NCBI GenBank assembly: GCA_023261135.1 | Contig: JALRJP010000001.1 | Coordinates: 9,603-56,444, forward strand | Length of the DNA stretch: 46,842 nucleotides | Direction: 5' to 3' | Source of the DNA: Burkholderiaceae bacterium | GTDB lineage: Bacteria; Pseudomonadota; Gammaproteobacteria; Burkholderiales; Burkholderiaceae_A | Shown: positions 10,170-19,846 of the stretch, piece after piece | Layout: every line of letters begins with the position of its first letter | How positions within the stretch are numbered: position 1 is the first letter of the stretch | The notes under the pieces: generated by a model | Databases searched by the model: none | Told to the model about the DNA's origin: nothing | What the model saw: the letters and a program-made list of their open reading frames with translations, nothing else | Made by a program: the position numbers and the translations under genes

Positions 10170-10492
10170 GCTTCCTCCATGGTGCACTGCAATGGATGCT
10201 GATGCATCCGAGAAAAACCATTAACCTGCTCGACCTTTGTCTCAGCCACCTCTTTGGGATACGTTCCACAGGCCCCTCGACCCTCGCGGTGTACTTTCAA
10301 CATCACTAGGGTGGCCTGATCTCGGCCCATTGAAAAGAATTTTTGCAGGACTATGACCACAAATTCCATCGGGGTGTAGTCATCATTCAACAAATAGACC
10401 GTGAATAAAGGAGGAGGCTTGACTTTCGCGGGGGCGCGTTCTAGCACCGGAAGGTCCGATTGATCGGGGATCAGAACAGGTTTTGATGCCAT
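10166..10492 (-). CDS. clpS: ATP-dependent Clp protease adaptor ClpS
   Basis: Small adaptor that recognises N-terminal destabilising residues and docks on the ClpA N-domain. The core shows [14 protein letters not shown], the segment lining the degron pocket, then [21 protein letters not shown] start at ATG 10492 (MASKPVLIP, 108 aa). A longer frame from 10567 would add 25 non-conserved residues. No strong ribosome-binding site is visible at either start. It is followed by clpA with a 4-base overlap. Confidence 0.95.
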   Translation of the reverse strand: MASKPVLIPDQSDLPVLERAPAKVKPPPLFTVYLLNDDYTPMEFVVIVLQKFFSMGRDQATLVMLKVHREGRGACGTYPKEVAETKVEQVNGFSRMHQHPLQCTMEEA

Positions 10493-10559
10493 AGACGCGC
10501 TTGCCAGGTTTTCCCTAAGAATTAATCTGCAAAAACTTGATTTTAAAGCGTGAATAAGG

Positions 10560-10589
10560 TTGGACAAACCGCCTGCATTACCCTATATT
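10560..10589 (+). promoter_or_regulatory. Putative sigma-70 promoter of the cold-shock gene
   Basis: TTGGAC (10560-10565) and TATATT (10584-10589) are separated by 18 bases. Transcription would start near 10596 and give a leader of about 140 bases before the cold-shock ATG at 10737. Long leaders are typical of cspA-type mRNAs. The boxes are seen by eye only. Confidence 0.4.
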
Positions 10590-10736
10590 AATAAGTGGTT
10601 TGTGGCTCGCATGCCTCAAAGGTACGGCGCAAGGCGCGCGAAGGCTGTTTGTATCGCTCGATATTGACAGGTTTCTGTCTGAAGTTGGCCTCTTGACGTG
10701 CGTTTTATTTGTTTTTTTGTGAGGTGTTTAGCAGTT

Positions 10737-10943
10737 ATGTCTACAGGTACAGTCAAGTGGTTCAACGATGCAAAGGGTTTTGGCTTCATTACTCCCGATG
10801 AAGGCGGAGAAGACGTATTCGCACATTTTTCAGCAATTCAAACGAATGGCTTTCGGTCACTGAAAGAAGGCCAAAAGGTTCAGTTTGATATTGTTCAGGG
10901 CCCCAAAGGAAAACAGGCCTCGAACATTGTGCCTCAGGGTTAA
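10737..10943 (+). CDS. Cold-shock domain protein (CspA family)
   Basis: Single-stranded nucleic-acid binding protein acting as RNA chaperone and transcription antiterminator. The 68-aa product is one complete cold-shock domain with RNP1 (KGFGFI) and RNP2 (VFAHFS). ATG 10737 is chosen over ATG 10698 because it gives the canonical [11 protein letters not shown] start. A GAGG lies upstream. The preceding leader may carry temperature-responsive structure. Which csp paralogue it is cannot be told from sequence alone. Its neighbourhood beside clpS/clpA and icd is the arrangement I know from other Burkholderiales. Confidence 0.95.
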   Translation: MSTGTVKWFNDAKGFGFITPDEGGEDVFAHFSAIQTNGFRSLKEGQKVQFDIVQGPKGKQASNIVPQG

Positions 10944-10980
10944 GTTGTTGCTCTGACTACAAGGTCTTAAAAAATTTAAA

Positions 10981-11010
10981 CCCGACCGCCGCAAGGCCGT
11001 CGGGTTTTTT
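10981..11010 (+). terminator. Rho-independent terminator between cspA-type gene and icd
   Basis: CCCGAC (10981-10986) pairs with GTCGGG (10999-11004). An inner GCC/GGC stem follows a single C-C mismatch and closes a GCAA tetraloop. Six T follow on plus. An A-rich run (10967-10980) before the stem gives a T-rich tail on the minus strand, so it may also terminate icd. Confidence 0.85.
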
Positions 11011-11032
11011 ATTGTGAAGAGCCTTGTAACGA

Positions 11033-12286
11033 TTAAAGCTGATCGATCATGACCTGACCGAACTCCGAGCAGGAAACTTGGGTCGAACCCTGCATGAGCC
11101 GCGCAAAGTCGTAGGTCACCTTTTTGGTTGCAATAGCCTTTTCCATCGCACGAATAATGCTGTCGGCCGCTTCAACCCAGCCCATATGACGTAGCATCAT
11201 CTCGGCAGACAGAATAAGAGACCCCGGGTTCACGTAATCCTTACCCGCGTACTTAGGTGCCGTTCCGTGAGTCGCCTCAAACAAGGCAACGCTATTTGAC
11301 ATATTAGCCCCCGGCGCAATACCAATACCGCCAACTTGGGCTGCAAGGGCGTCCGAGATGTAATCGCCATTCAAATTTAAGGTCGCAATCACACTGTACT
11401 CTGCGGGCCGCAAGAGAATCTGCTGCAAAAACGCGTCAGCGATGGCGTCCTTTACAACAATGGGATTGCCGGTTTTGGGGTTCTTATACTCACACCAGGG
11501 ACCGCCATCAATCGGCTTAGCACCGAACTCCTTTTGGGCGAGTGCGTAACCCCAGTCACGAAAACCGCCTTCTGTGAACTTCATGATGTTGCCCTTGTGA
11601 ACAAGTGTCACGCTGGGTTTGTCATTGTCAATAGCGTATTGCATGGCCTTGCGAACCAGGCGCTCGGTGCCCTCTCGCGAGACAGGCTTAATGCCAATTC
11701 CGGAAGATTCCGGAAAACGAATCTTCTTAACGCCAAAGTCGTTAATGAGAATTTGGATCAGCCTCTTGGCCTCTGGAGACTCGGCGGCATATTCGATCCC
11801 CGCATAGATGTCCTCAGAGTTTTCTCGGAAGATAACCATATCGACCTTCTCGGGTTCGCGCAAAGGACTGGGTACACCCGTGAAATATCGCACCGGGCGA
11901 AGACATACATAAAGATCAAGTTGCTGACGAAGGGCTACGTTAAGTGAACGTATGCCACCACCAATAGGCGTGGTTAGAGGCCCCTTGATAGAAACAACGT
12001 AGTCCTTGAGAGCCTCAAGGGTTTCCTCGGGAAGCCAGACATCCGGGCCATAGACCTTGGTCGATTTCTCGCCACAATAAATTTCCATCCAGGCTATTTT
12101 TCGTTTTCCGCCATATGCCTTTTCCACCGCGGCATCGACAACTTTAATCATGACGGGGCTGATGTCTACGCCGGTCCCATCACCTTCGATATACGGAATG
12201 ATGGGCTCATCGGGTACATTGAGCGAGAAATCGGCATTCACCGTTATTTTTTCACCGCGATTCGGCCTGACAATTTTGCTAGACAC
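11033..12286 (-). CDS. icd: NADP-dependent isocitrate dehydrogenase
   Basis: TCA cycle enzyme converting isocitrate to 2-oxoglutarate and CO2 with NADPH formation. The protein aligns by eye with E. coli Icd along its length: [41 protein letters not shown], and the nucleotide site [14 protein letters not shown] start at GTG 12286, giving 417 aa. GGAGGGAG (12292-12299) lies 5 bases upstream of it, while the more upstream ATG at 12301 would sit before that site. It is divergent from the DUF192 gene and convergent with the cold-shock gene. Confidence 0.96.
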   Translation of the reverse strand: MSSKIVRPNRGEKITVNADFSLNVPDEPIIPYIEGDGTGVDISPVMIKVVDAAVEKAYGGKRKIAWMEIYCGEKSTKVYGPDVWLPEETLEALKDYVVSIKGPLTTPIGGGIRSLNVALRQQLDLYVCLRPVRYFTGVPSPLREPEKVDMVIFRENSEDIYAGIEYAAESPEAKRLIQILINDFGVKKIRFPESSGIGIKPVSREGTERLVRKAMQYAIDNDKPSVTLVHKGNIMKFTEGGFRDWGYALAQKEFGAKPIDGGPWCEYKNPKTGNPIVVKDAIADAFLQQILLRPAEYSVIATLNLNGDYISDALAAQVGGIGIAPGANMSNSVALFEATHGTAPKYAGKDYVNPGSLILSAEMMLRHMGWVEAADSIIRAMEKAIATKKVTYDFARLMQGSTQVSCSEFGQVMIDQL

Positions 12287-12310
12287 AGTCACTCCCTCCA
12301 TGAAGTCAAT

Positions 12311-12808
12311 ATGACCCGAAAGTTTACTCCGCTTAGAAACCCCCTCTCCTTCGTCAAGGCAGGAAGCACCTTATGTCTGTTAATGAATATAGCGACAGCG
12401 CCTATGGCCAGTCTTGCACAAACACCCGAATCGACAAGCCCAGAGACCGTTACCCTAAAAATCAACAATGCTGTTGCCAAGGCTGAGGTGGCAGATACCC
12501 CTACCCTTCAGCAAAAGGGGCTGATGTTTCGAGAATCGCTGGCCAAAGACCATGGAATGGTCTTCGTGTTTTCAAAACCCGAGCGCTACTGCATGTGGAT
12601 GAAGAACACACCACTGCCACTCTCGGTCGCTTTTATTGATGCAACGGGACGAATCGTAAACATTGAATCGATGCAACCCAAAACCGAGACGAGTCATTGT
12701 GCGCGGACTCCTGTACCCTATGCGCTCGAGATGAAGCAAGGCTGGTTTCGCGAGAAAAGCATAACGGTGGGGGATCGGGTCCTGGGCCTTCCGACCTTTC
12801 GGCCTTAG
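12311..12808 (+). CDS. DUF192 family secreted protein
   Basis: Member of the DUF192 family (about 120-residue beta-rich domain); biochemical role unknown. A hydrophobic N-terminal segment ending near SLAQ suggests a Sec signal, so it is likely periplasmic. The domain signature is clear: [36 protein letters not shown] and [11 protein letters not shown]. The gene is divergent from icd with only 24 bases between the two starts, so their promoters must overlap or lie in coding sequence. Its function cannot be assigned from context. Confidence 0.85.
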   Translation: MTRKFTPLRNPLSFVKAGSTLCLLMNIATAPMASLAQTPESTSPETVTLKINNAVAKAEVADTPTLQQKGLMFRESLAKDHGMVFVFSKPERYCMWMKNTPLPLSVAFIDATGRIVNIESMQPKTETSHCARTPVPYALEMKQGWFREKSITVGDRVLGLPTFRP

Positions 12809-12832
12809 CGAATGCGTCGCCAAGAAACCTAG

Positions 12833-12856
12833 CCCGCCCGCGTCATAGCAGGCGGG
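12833..12856. repeat. GC-rich hairpin between DUF192 gene and sodB
   Basis: CCCGCC (12833-12838) pairs with GGCGGG (12851-12856) across a 12-base loop in the gap between two convergent genes. No T-tract follows on either strand. It may assist termination for both genes but is not a classical rho-independent terminator. Confidence 0.35.
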
Positions 12857-12889
12857 TCATGAACAACGAGCACTTAAGCAAATCCGCGA

Positions 12890-13474
12890 CTAGCCCTCTG
12901 CAAAGTTCTTCGCTGCAAAATCCCAGTTAACAAGCGCCCAAAACGCGCCCAGGTAATCCGGCCTGCGGTTACGGTAATCAACGTAATACGCATGCTCCCA
13001 GACATCGCAGGTTAAAAGTGGCTTATCTTCACCAGTCAAGGGCGTCGCAGCGTTACTGGTATTGACGATATCGAGGCTACCGTCGGCCTTGCGAACGAGC
13101 CAAGTCCAGCCGGATCCAAAGTTACCAATGGCGCTCTTCGTGAAGGCCTCCTTGAAGCCATCGAAGCTCGACCACTTCGATTCAATAGCCTTAAGCAGCA
13201 CTCCCGAGGGGCTACCACCGGCCTGCGGTGCAAGACCGTTCCAGTAAAACGTGTGATTCCAGACCTGCGCCGCATTGTTAAAAATGCCACCGCTCGACCG
13301 CTTTACGATCTCCTCAAGGCTACTGGCTTCAAACTCAGTCCCTTTAATGAGGTTATTCAAATTGGTCACGTAGGTCTGATGATGCTTACCGTAGTGATAT
13401 TCCAGGGTCTCTTTCGAGATGTGGGGGGACAAGGCGTCCATGGCGTAAGGTAATGCAGGAAGGACATGTTCCAT
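12890..13474 (-). CDS. sodB: Superoxide dismutase, iron type
   Basis: Dismutates superoxide to oxygen and hydrogen peroxide in the cytoplasm. The metal ligands are visible in family context: [11 protein letters not shown] (His), VWNHTFYW (His), and [11 protein letters not shown] (Asp and His). The [13 protein letters not shown] segment resembles iron rather than manganese enzymes; the metal preference is an inference. The length of 194 aa is standard. GGAG lies 8 bases before the ATG. A good sigma-70-like promoter lies just upstream, giving a short leader. Confidence 0.95.
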   Translation of the reverse strand: MEHVLPALPYAMDALSPHISKETLEYHYGKHHQTYVTNLNNLIKGTEFEASSLEEIVKRSSGGIFNNAAQVWNHTFYWNGLAPQAGGSPSGVLLKAIESKWSSFDGFKEAFTKSAIGNFGSGWTWLVRKADGSLDIVNTSNAATPLTGEDKPLLTCDVWEHAYYVDYRNRRPDYLGAFWALVNWDFAAKNFAEG

Positions 13475-13497
13475 GAGAAGACTCCACTCATTGAGGT

Positions 13498-13527
13498 TTT
13501 ATAAAAAGATGGCAAGACCGCTGGCAA
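13498..13527 (-). promoter_or_regulatory. Putative sigma-70 promoter of sodB
   Basis: On the minus strand TTGCCA (13522-13527) and TATAAA (13498-13503) are 18 bases apart. Transcription would start near 13490, leaving a leader of about 15 bases that contains the GGAG ribosome-binding site. Confidence 0.45.
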
Positions 13528-13582
13528 TAGAACAACCCAGTGCCTTGCAATGAACAGCCTCTATTATGCGATGGTCGAATGC

Positions 13583-14818
13583 CTAGTGGCCTGGGGGTTT
13601 ACCGGAAATCACTGAAATAACCTTGGTTAGGGCAAGGCTATCAGCAAACTGTAATCTCAGTTCACCTCCTGGATCCAGCTCTTGGGCCCTACTTATGAGC
13701 TCGCCATTTACGTCGTAGGCCAGACAATAGCCACGGGCCAGAACACCCAGAGGACTGAACCCCTCAAGCTGCTGCTCCAAGGCCTGAAGGTCTCGCTCCG
13801 CGTCGCGCAAGCGGCTGCGTAGAGCGCGATGGAAATTCATTTGGCCCTGTTCCAGACGACGCGCCCACGCCATCACTCGGTGCCGTGGGTTGGGCAAGCT
13901 GCCACCGGCTAAATCAAGCTGTTGTTGGGCCGTTCGAAGCCGCTGATCAATACCTCTGCGCAGGAGAATGCTTAAGCTAATAAGACGCTTGTGATTCTCC
14001 TCTTCCCCCCTGCAAACCCACGTCGCAGCTGCCGTTGGCGTTGCCGCTCGGTGGTCTGCCGCGAAATCGACGAGGCTGGTGTCAGTCTCGTGACCGACAC
14101 CTGAGATCGTATAGACCGGACAATGGGCAACAGCCCGGACAAGGGCCTCATCGTTGAACGCCCATAAATCTTCCAGACTGCCTCCGCCTCTCGCAAGAAT
14201 CACAGCGTCAGGCTGATCAAGCTCCGCCCGATGCAAGGCATTACGAATAGACTGTGGTGCCGTGGCACCCTGAACCAGACAAGGGTACAAACAAAGCTCA
14301 AGCCGAGGTCCAAGGCGTTGAAGGGTAATGAGCATGTCGCGAAGTGCAGCCGCCTGCGCTGATGTCACCAAGGCCACGCGACGCAGCAGACCTGGAAATG
14401 GCTTTTTTCGCTCCGCCAAAAAAAGGCCCTCGGCCTCGAGTCTTGCCCTCAGCCGTTGAAAAACTTCAAACAAACTACCCTGCCCCTGCGGCTTAAGGGC
14501 AAGAATACGAACCTGAAACTCCCCCTTCGGCTCGTAGAGACCCGGGGCAGCCAAAGCCTCAACCGCGAGTCCCTCTATGGGCTCAACGGCAGACCCTAAG
14601 AGTTCTCGCCGAAACATAACGGCTCTCAGGCTTGCCTGGTCGTCTTTGAGAAGCAAATAACAATGACCGCTGGCCGCTCGGGTGCACTGGCCGATTTCCG
14701 CTTGAAGGCGAATAAGGGGAAGCCTCTGAGAGAGCATCTGGCCAACCATACGGTTAAGCGCCGAGACGCTCACCAAGGGTGGCCCCTGTTCACCCTCGGT
14801 TGTTTGGAAAACCGCCAT
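13583..14818 (-). CDS. xseA: Exodeoxyribonuclease VII large subunit
   Basis: Catalytic subunit of exonuclease VII, which degrades single-stranded DNA into short oligonucleotides together with several XseB subunits. The N-terminal OB-fold (about 15-110) includes AEIGQCTRAASGHCYLLLKD. The nuclease domain shows the ILARGGGSLEDLWAFND and GHETDTSLVDFAADHRAATPTAAA signatures. A coiled-coil-rich C-terminal part follows. The length of 411 aa is slightly short of the usual 440-460. The partner xseB is at 26420-26728. The gene is divergent from lpxK across a 378-base AT-rich gap. Confidence 0.95.
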   Translation of the reverse strand: MAVFQTTEGEQGPPLVSVSALNRMVGQMLSQRLPLIRLQAEIGQCTRAASGHCYLLLKDDQASLRAVMFRRELLGSAVEPIEGLAVEALAAPGLYEPKGEFQVRILALKPQGQGSLFEVFQRLRARLEAEGLFLAERKKPFPGLLRRVALVTSAQAAALRDMLITLQRLGPRLELCLYPCLVQGATAPQSIRNALHRAELDQPDAVILARGGGSLEDLWAFNDEALVRAVAHCPVYTISGVGHETDTSLVDFAADHRAATPTAAATWVCRGEEENHKRLISLSILLRRGIDQRLRTAQQQLDLAGGSLPNPRHRVMAWARRLEQGQMNFHRALRSRLRDAERDLQALEQQLEGFSPLGVLARGYCLAYDVNGELISRAQELDPGGELRLQFADSLALTKVISVISGKPPGH

Positions 14819-15196
14819 TTAATGCCGTCCTCGCGCCCGACTTACCCACAGAGACAGCGCTGAGGCTAGAAAGGCTTTCGCAATCCCCCTATTTTCCACG
14901 CGGTCTGGCAAGATTACCTTTGAAAAGCAAGAGTTTTTCATGTAACTAACTGATATATATGAAGTTATTTTTTTAAGCTATTTGTTGTCTTAACGAGGAC
15001 AAGAGTTTTAACACTTGTCAAACTGCTGGAAAAAACCTAAGAAACTCAGCCTTTTAGCTTGATGAAGCGACTATCCACAGAGTTATCCACAGGCTGCCCG
15101 GTCGCTCGGCGACTACTATAAGGATCAACTATCTGACGAGTTCTAACCCAGAACAGAGCCCAAAGCCGAGCCTCACCATTCTCTATCGACCCCCTG
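14819..15196. other. 378-base gap with DnaA-box-like 9-mers and an AT-rich tract
   Basis: No convincing ORF occurs here. TTATCCACA (15083-15091) matches the DnaA-box consensus. CTATCCACA (15071-15079) and TTACCCACA (14842-14850) differ by one base. All are in the same orientation, and two sit 12 bases apart. An AT-rich tract (about 14932-15060) with TGATATATATGAAG and a run of seven T lies between them. The gap must also carry the divergent promoters of xseA and lpxK. It could be a DnaA-regulated promoter, a DnaA titration site, or less likely an origin, because neither dnaA nor rpmH is nearby. Confidence 0.45.
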
Positions 15197-16519
15197 ATGC
15201 TGCCCACTGTTTTTGATCTTACCTTGCAAATCTTGCGACACAGGCTATGGCATCACTGGTTTCAAGGCAAAGTCGCCAGCCCATTTCGCGAACTCCCATC
15301 GGTCGAACGGGCACCGAGCTTACTTAGGCGTAGCCTACAGCGAAGACTGCTCCGCGCTGGCTGGGCGGCGAGCCTTTTGTGGTTCTTGGGCTTGCCCTTG
15401 CTGTATGGCTTGAGTCGTTTGACGCGCCTTGAGGCACGCAGGCGTTATACAGCGCAGACCAAGGCCCCTTCGACGCCTCAAGGACTCACCATTGCCGTTG
15501 GTAACCTACTGGTAGGCGGCACGGGTAAAACCCCTCTCATCATTCGCTTGGCTAAGGACCTGAGACTGCAGGGTTACCAGGTTGGGGTTCTGAGTCGCGG
15601 GTACAAGCGAGGGGGATTAGGCCTGTCTAAAAGGGACTGCGTAGTTCTCGGGCCCGATTGCAGAAGCCCAGTGACGGGGGAACTGCTTTCACCAGAGGCG
15701 TGCGGAGACGAACCCTGGCTTATAGCCCTGCGTGCCGGTGTTCCTGTAGGAATCGGACAAGACCGATACAAAGCGGCCCAAAGCCTGCAGCAACATTTCC
15801 CCACTATAAACATCTGGCTTCTTGACGATGGCCTCTCTCAGACCAGCCTTCGTCCTGATGCAAGAATTCTGCTGCTGGATGGGCGTGGACTTGGAAATGG
15901 GCATTGCCTTCCCTACGGCCCTCTGCGATCGGAATGGACAAAAAAACTCGCCAATGGCTGGAGTGACTCGCCTTTGCACAAGCGCAACTCGCTTTCCTTA
16001 CAACCACTGATGCTCGCACATCCTAAAGGAACAGAGTTTAAGGAACTCTTTGAAGACAAAGGGTATCCGGCCCCGGGTCGACTGGCTATTTCGCGCTCGG
16101 CCGCATGCTGGGTCCGGCTTAAGGTTAGTAATGGGTCTGTCCTTAGCGAAGAGCGGCTCAATCTTGAAGAAGGTTGTCAGCGCTTCAGAACAAGCGCTCG
16201 CAACCTCATCGCGGCTGCAGGCATTGCCCAGCCCTACGCATTTTTTGAAAATCTAACGGCACTGGGCCTGACGATTCAACATAAGCTTGAACTCGAAAAC
16301 CATGAGCCAAGGGTCCTGCAAGCCATTCAAGCCTGGGTTCGAGACGAAAAAATCCCGAGGGACAGTATTCTTCTGACAACCGAAAAAGATGCAGTCAAAC
16401 TTGCATGGCAAGGGGCTCAGCCTGCGGCTGATGGCGTCATAGAATGGTGGGCGCTGCAGCTCGAGCTCTCCATTGAACCATCACATCTGGAGTTTCCTTA
16501 TGGATGCAAAACTACTTGA
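15197..16519 (+). CDS. lpxK: Tetraacyldisaccharide 4'-kinase
   Basis: Inner-membrane-associated kinase that phosphorylates the 4' position of the lipid A disaccharide precursor. A hydrophobic N-terminal helix (about 53-72) is followed by the Walker A segment GNLLVGGTGKTP, then LSRGYKRGG and GDEPWLIA, all typical of LpxK. At 440 aa it is much longer than the common 320-350 aa. About 50 residues precede the usual start region, and ATG 15197 has no visible ribosome-binding site, so a later non-ATG start is possible. It overlaps the Trm112-like gene by 20 bases and heads a cluster with kdsB. Confidence 0.93.
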   Translation: MLPTVFDLTLQILRHRLWHHWFQGKVASPFRELPSVERAPSLLRRSLQRRLLRAGWAASLLWFLGLPLLYGLSRLTRLEARRRYTAQTKAPSTPQGLTIAVGNLLVGGTGKTPLIIRLAKDLRLQGYQVGVLSRGYKRGGLGLSKRDCVVLGPDCRSPVTGELLSPEACGDEPWLIALRAGVPVGIGQDRYKAAQSLQQHFPTINIWLLDDGLSQTSLRPDARILLLDGRGLGNGHCLPYGPLRSEWTKKLANGWSDSPLHKRNSLSLQPLMLAHPKGTEFKELFEDKGYPAPGRLAISRSAACWVRLKVSNGSVLSEERLNLEEGCQRFRTSARNLIAAAGIAQPYAFFENLTALGLTIQHKLELENHEPRVLQAIQAWVRDEKIPRDSILLTTEKDAVKLAWQGAQPAADGVIEWWALQLELSIEPSHLEFPYGCKTT

Positions 16520-16694
16520 AATCCTTGTCTGCCCCTGCTGTCATCAGCCCCTACACTGGGCTGCGGGGCGAACGATGTTGCTCTGTAAGGCCGAACGCAT
16601 AGGCTTTCCTATCGAAAATGGCATTCCTCTGTTGCTCGAAGAGCAGGCCATTGCTGTACCCGAAATAGAAATCGCGGCTAACGATGACGACTGA
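16500..16694 (+). CDS. Trm112-like zinc-binding protein (YcaR family)
   Basis: Small 64-residue protein of the Trm112/DUF343 family, often placed between lpxK and kdsB in Gram-negative bacteria; exact function unknown. Two cysteines at the start (LVCPCC) and a single downstream Cys (LLCKAE) are seen in the zinc-ribbon-like fold. ATG 16500 (MDAKLLEILVCP) is chosen over ATG 16473 because CTGGAG lies 7 bases upstream and the start matches the family. It overlaps lpxK by 20 bases and kdsB by 11 bases. Confidence 0.9.
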   Translation: MDAKLLEILVCPCCHQPLHWAAGRTMLLCKAERIGFPIENGIPLLLEEQAIAVPEIEIAANDDD

Positions 16695-17463
16695 CTTTTG
16701 GGTTTGTATCCCGGCTCGAAGGGCCTCTAGCCGCCTCCCAGACAAAGTCCTTCAGCCGATTGGCGATGCGCCCATGATTGTCCATGTGGTAAGGGCCGCG
16801 CTGCGGTCAAGGGCGAGCCAGATCGTACTTGCCTTCGATGATGAGGCGATTGCGGACTGTCTCGAACAGACAAAAGATCTGCCAGAAGCCACCCGGTTAA
16901 AGCTGGTAAGAACCCGACACGACCATGCGAGTGGCACAGACAGACTTGTCGAGGTAGCAGCAATACTCAAGGCACCTGATGACCAAATCATGGTGAATCT
17001 CCAAGGTGATGAACCCTTGATGCCTCCGCGGCTCTTGAATGACATGGCGGAGCAGCTTGCCCGGTCGCCTCAGGCCTCTGTCGCCACCGCCGCCTGCCCC
17101 ATCAAGGAGCCCAGCGAGTGGGCAAGCCGAGCTGCGGTCAAGGTCGTCACCGACAATCAGTCCATGGCTCTTTATTTTTCACGTGCCTGCATCCCAGTAG
17201 ATCGCGATGCCTCAAGCGCTGAAGAACCCTCAACGGGTGCATTACGTCACCTTGGACTTTATGCCTACCGCGCTGGAGCACTAAGGCATTACGGCCAATG
17301 GGCGCAAGGTCAACTTGAACAACTCGAAAAGCTTGAGCAACTGCGTTGGCTTGAAAACGGTCATCGGATCGTCGTTAAAACAATTGCTGAGGCCCCGCCT
17401 GCGGGAGTTGATACCGCAGAGGACCTCGACCGCGTCCGGGCTCACTTGGCACGCGGCTTATAA
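16684..17463 (+). CDS. kdsB: 3-deoxy-manno-octulosonate cytidylyltransferase
   Basis: Activates KDO as CMP-KDO for transfer to lipid A during lipopolysaccharide synthesis. The nucleotidyltransferase N-terminus IPARRASSRLPDKVL, the segment VNLQGDEPLMPP and YFSRACIPVDRD identify the family. At 259 aa it is near the usual 250. It overlaps the upstream Trm112-like gene by 11 bases, so lpxK, the Trm112-like gene and kdsB form one coupled unit for lipid A-KDO synthesis. adk follows after 57 bases. Confidence 0.96.
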   Translation: MTTDFWVCIPARRASSRLPDKVLQPIGDAPMIVHVVRAALRSRASQIVLAFDDEAIADCLEQTKDLPEATRLKLVRTRHDHASGTDRLVEVAAILKAPDDQIMVNLQGDEPLMPPRLLNDMAEQLARSPQASVATAACPIKEPSEWASRAAVKVVTDNQSMALYFSRACIPVDRDASSAEEPSTGALRHLGLYAYRAGALRHYGQWAQGQLEQLEKLEQLRWLENGHRIVVKTIAEAPPAGVDTAEDLDRVRAHLARGL

Positions 17464-17466
17464 TGA

Positions 17467-18511
<1,045 letters not shown>

Positions 18512-18643
18512 GAATGATTTAGTGATAAAACGCTATGCTAGCAGTTTGATAATTAAGATGTTGCGCCGCACCCAAGCCATTTTTATGCTCACAATCCCTG
18601 GTCACCAAGTCCCCTGGCCACAGTCCGCAGGTAAGGCCACGCC

Positions 18644-19825
18644 ATGAATCCGTTGATGCAGACCTATGCGAGGCTCGATATTGCATTTACTCGAGGCGAG
18701 GGTGCCTGGCTCTTCGACGACAAAAACGATGCTTACCTCGATGGACTCTCTGGCATTGCGGTCAACACCCTAGGCCATGCACACCCCCGATTTGTCAAAG
18801 AACTGGCTGAACAAGCATCCAGGCTCATACACACCTCAAACCTTTATCAGATTCCCTTGCAGACCCAACTTGCCGAGCGTCTTGTTGCCCTATCGGGTAT
18901 GACCAATGCATTTTTCTGCAACTCGGGGCTGGAGGCCAACGAGGCCGCGTTGAAACTTGCCCGACTTCACGGCCATAACAAAGGCTTTAAGCATCCAGAG
19001 GTCATTGTTTTCCAAAACAGCTTCCATGGACGATCCATTGCAACCCTTTCAGCCACAGCCAACTCCAAGGTGCAGAAGGGGTTTGAACCTCTGGTCGAAG
19101 GCTTCACCCACCTACCCCTTAACGACCTAGGTGCCGTTGAGACAACACTTCGGCAAAAAGAAGAGGTCACCGCCATTTTCCTTGAGTCTATTCAAGGTGA
19201 GGGAGGAATTCGGGCTGCCGATATTGCCTTCCTTAAGGGCTTACGGCAGCTCGCAGACCGTCACGATGTCCTCCTGATGCTTGATGAGGTTCAGTGCGGG
19301 ATTGGCCGCACTGGCCGTTGGTTTGCACACCAGTGGGCTGACATCAAACCCGATGTCATGCCGCTTGCCAAAGGTCTTGGGTCGGGTGTACCTATTGGCG
19401 CGGTTGTGGCCCATGGTAAGGCCGCCTCACTTTTCACTCCGGGTAGTCATGGCACAACCTTTGGTGGAAATCCCCTGGCTATGAGGGCCGGCCTGGCAAC
19501 CCTTGCCATTATTGAAGACGAAAACTTGCTTGAGAACGCGAGCGCGAGAGGTCATCAAATTACGTCCGCTCTTGCCAAGGCCTTTGAGGGCGAGTCCGCC
19601 ATTGCTGACATCCGTGGCCAGGGGCTCATGATTGGTATTGAGCTCGACCGACCCTGCGCTGAAATCGTCAAGCTGGCCCTTGCTGCCAGACTGCTTATTA
19701 ATGTCACTGCCGACCGGGTGGTTCGAATTCTCCCGCCCCTTACCCTCAGTGCCGACCAAGCCTCTGAACTCGTGAACAGGCTCGTTCCCGTTATCAAGGG
19801 GTTTCTAGAAAAGCCGGCAAGCTAA
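18644..19825 (+). CDS. argD: Acetylornithine aminotransferase
   Basis: PLP enzyme converting N-acetylglutamate semialdehyde to N-acetylornithine in arginine synthesis. Class III aminotransferase features are clear: FCNSGLEANEAALKLAR, FHGRSIATLSAT, LMLDEVQCGIGRTG, and the PLP lysine K243 in PLAKGLGSGVP. The 393-aa length is standard. Within the class, 4-aminobutyrate or succinylornithine activity cannot be excluded, but the immediate argF and argG neighbours support ArgD. The gap to argF is 21 bases. Confidence 0.94.
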   Translation: MNPLMQTYARLDIAFTRGEGAWLFDDKNDAYLDGLSGIAVNTLGHAHPRFVKELAEQASRLIHTSNLYQIPLQTQLAERLVALSGMTNAFFCNSGLEANEAALKLARLHGHNKGFKHPEVIVFQNSFHGRSIATLSATANSKVQKGFEPLVEGFTHLPLNDLGAVETTLRQKEEVTAIFLESIQGEGGIRAADIAFLKGLRQLADRHDVLLMLDEVQCGIGRTGRWFAHQWADIKPDVMPLAKGLGSGVPIGAVVAHGKAASLFTPGSHGTTFGGNPLAMRAGLATLAIIEDENLLENASARGHQITSALAKAFEGESAIADIRGQGLMIGIELDRPCAEIVKLALAARLLINVTADRVVRILPPLTLSADQASELVNRLVPVIKGFLEKPAS

Positions 19826-19846
19826 GGTAAGCAAAGGGGCAATAAC

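Noticed and set aside
10493-10567. N-terminal extension of clpS
   Set aside because: Residues are not family-like; the conserved start is at 10492.
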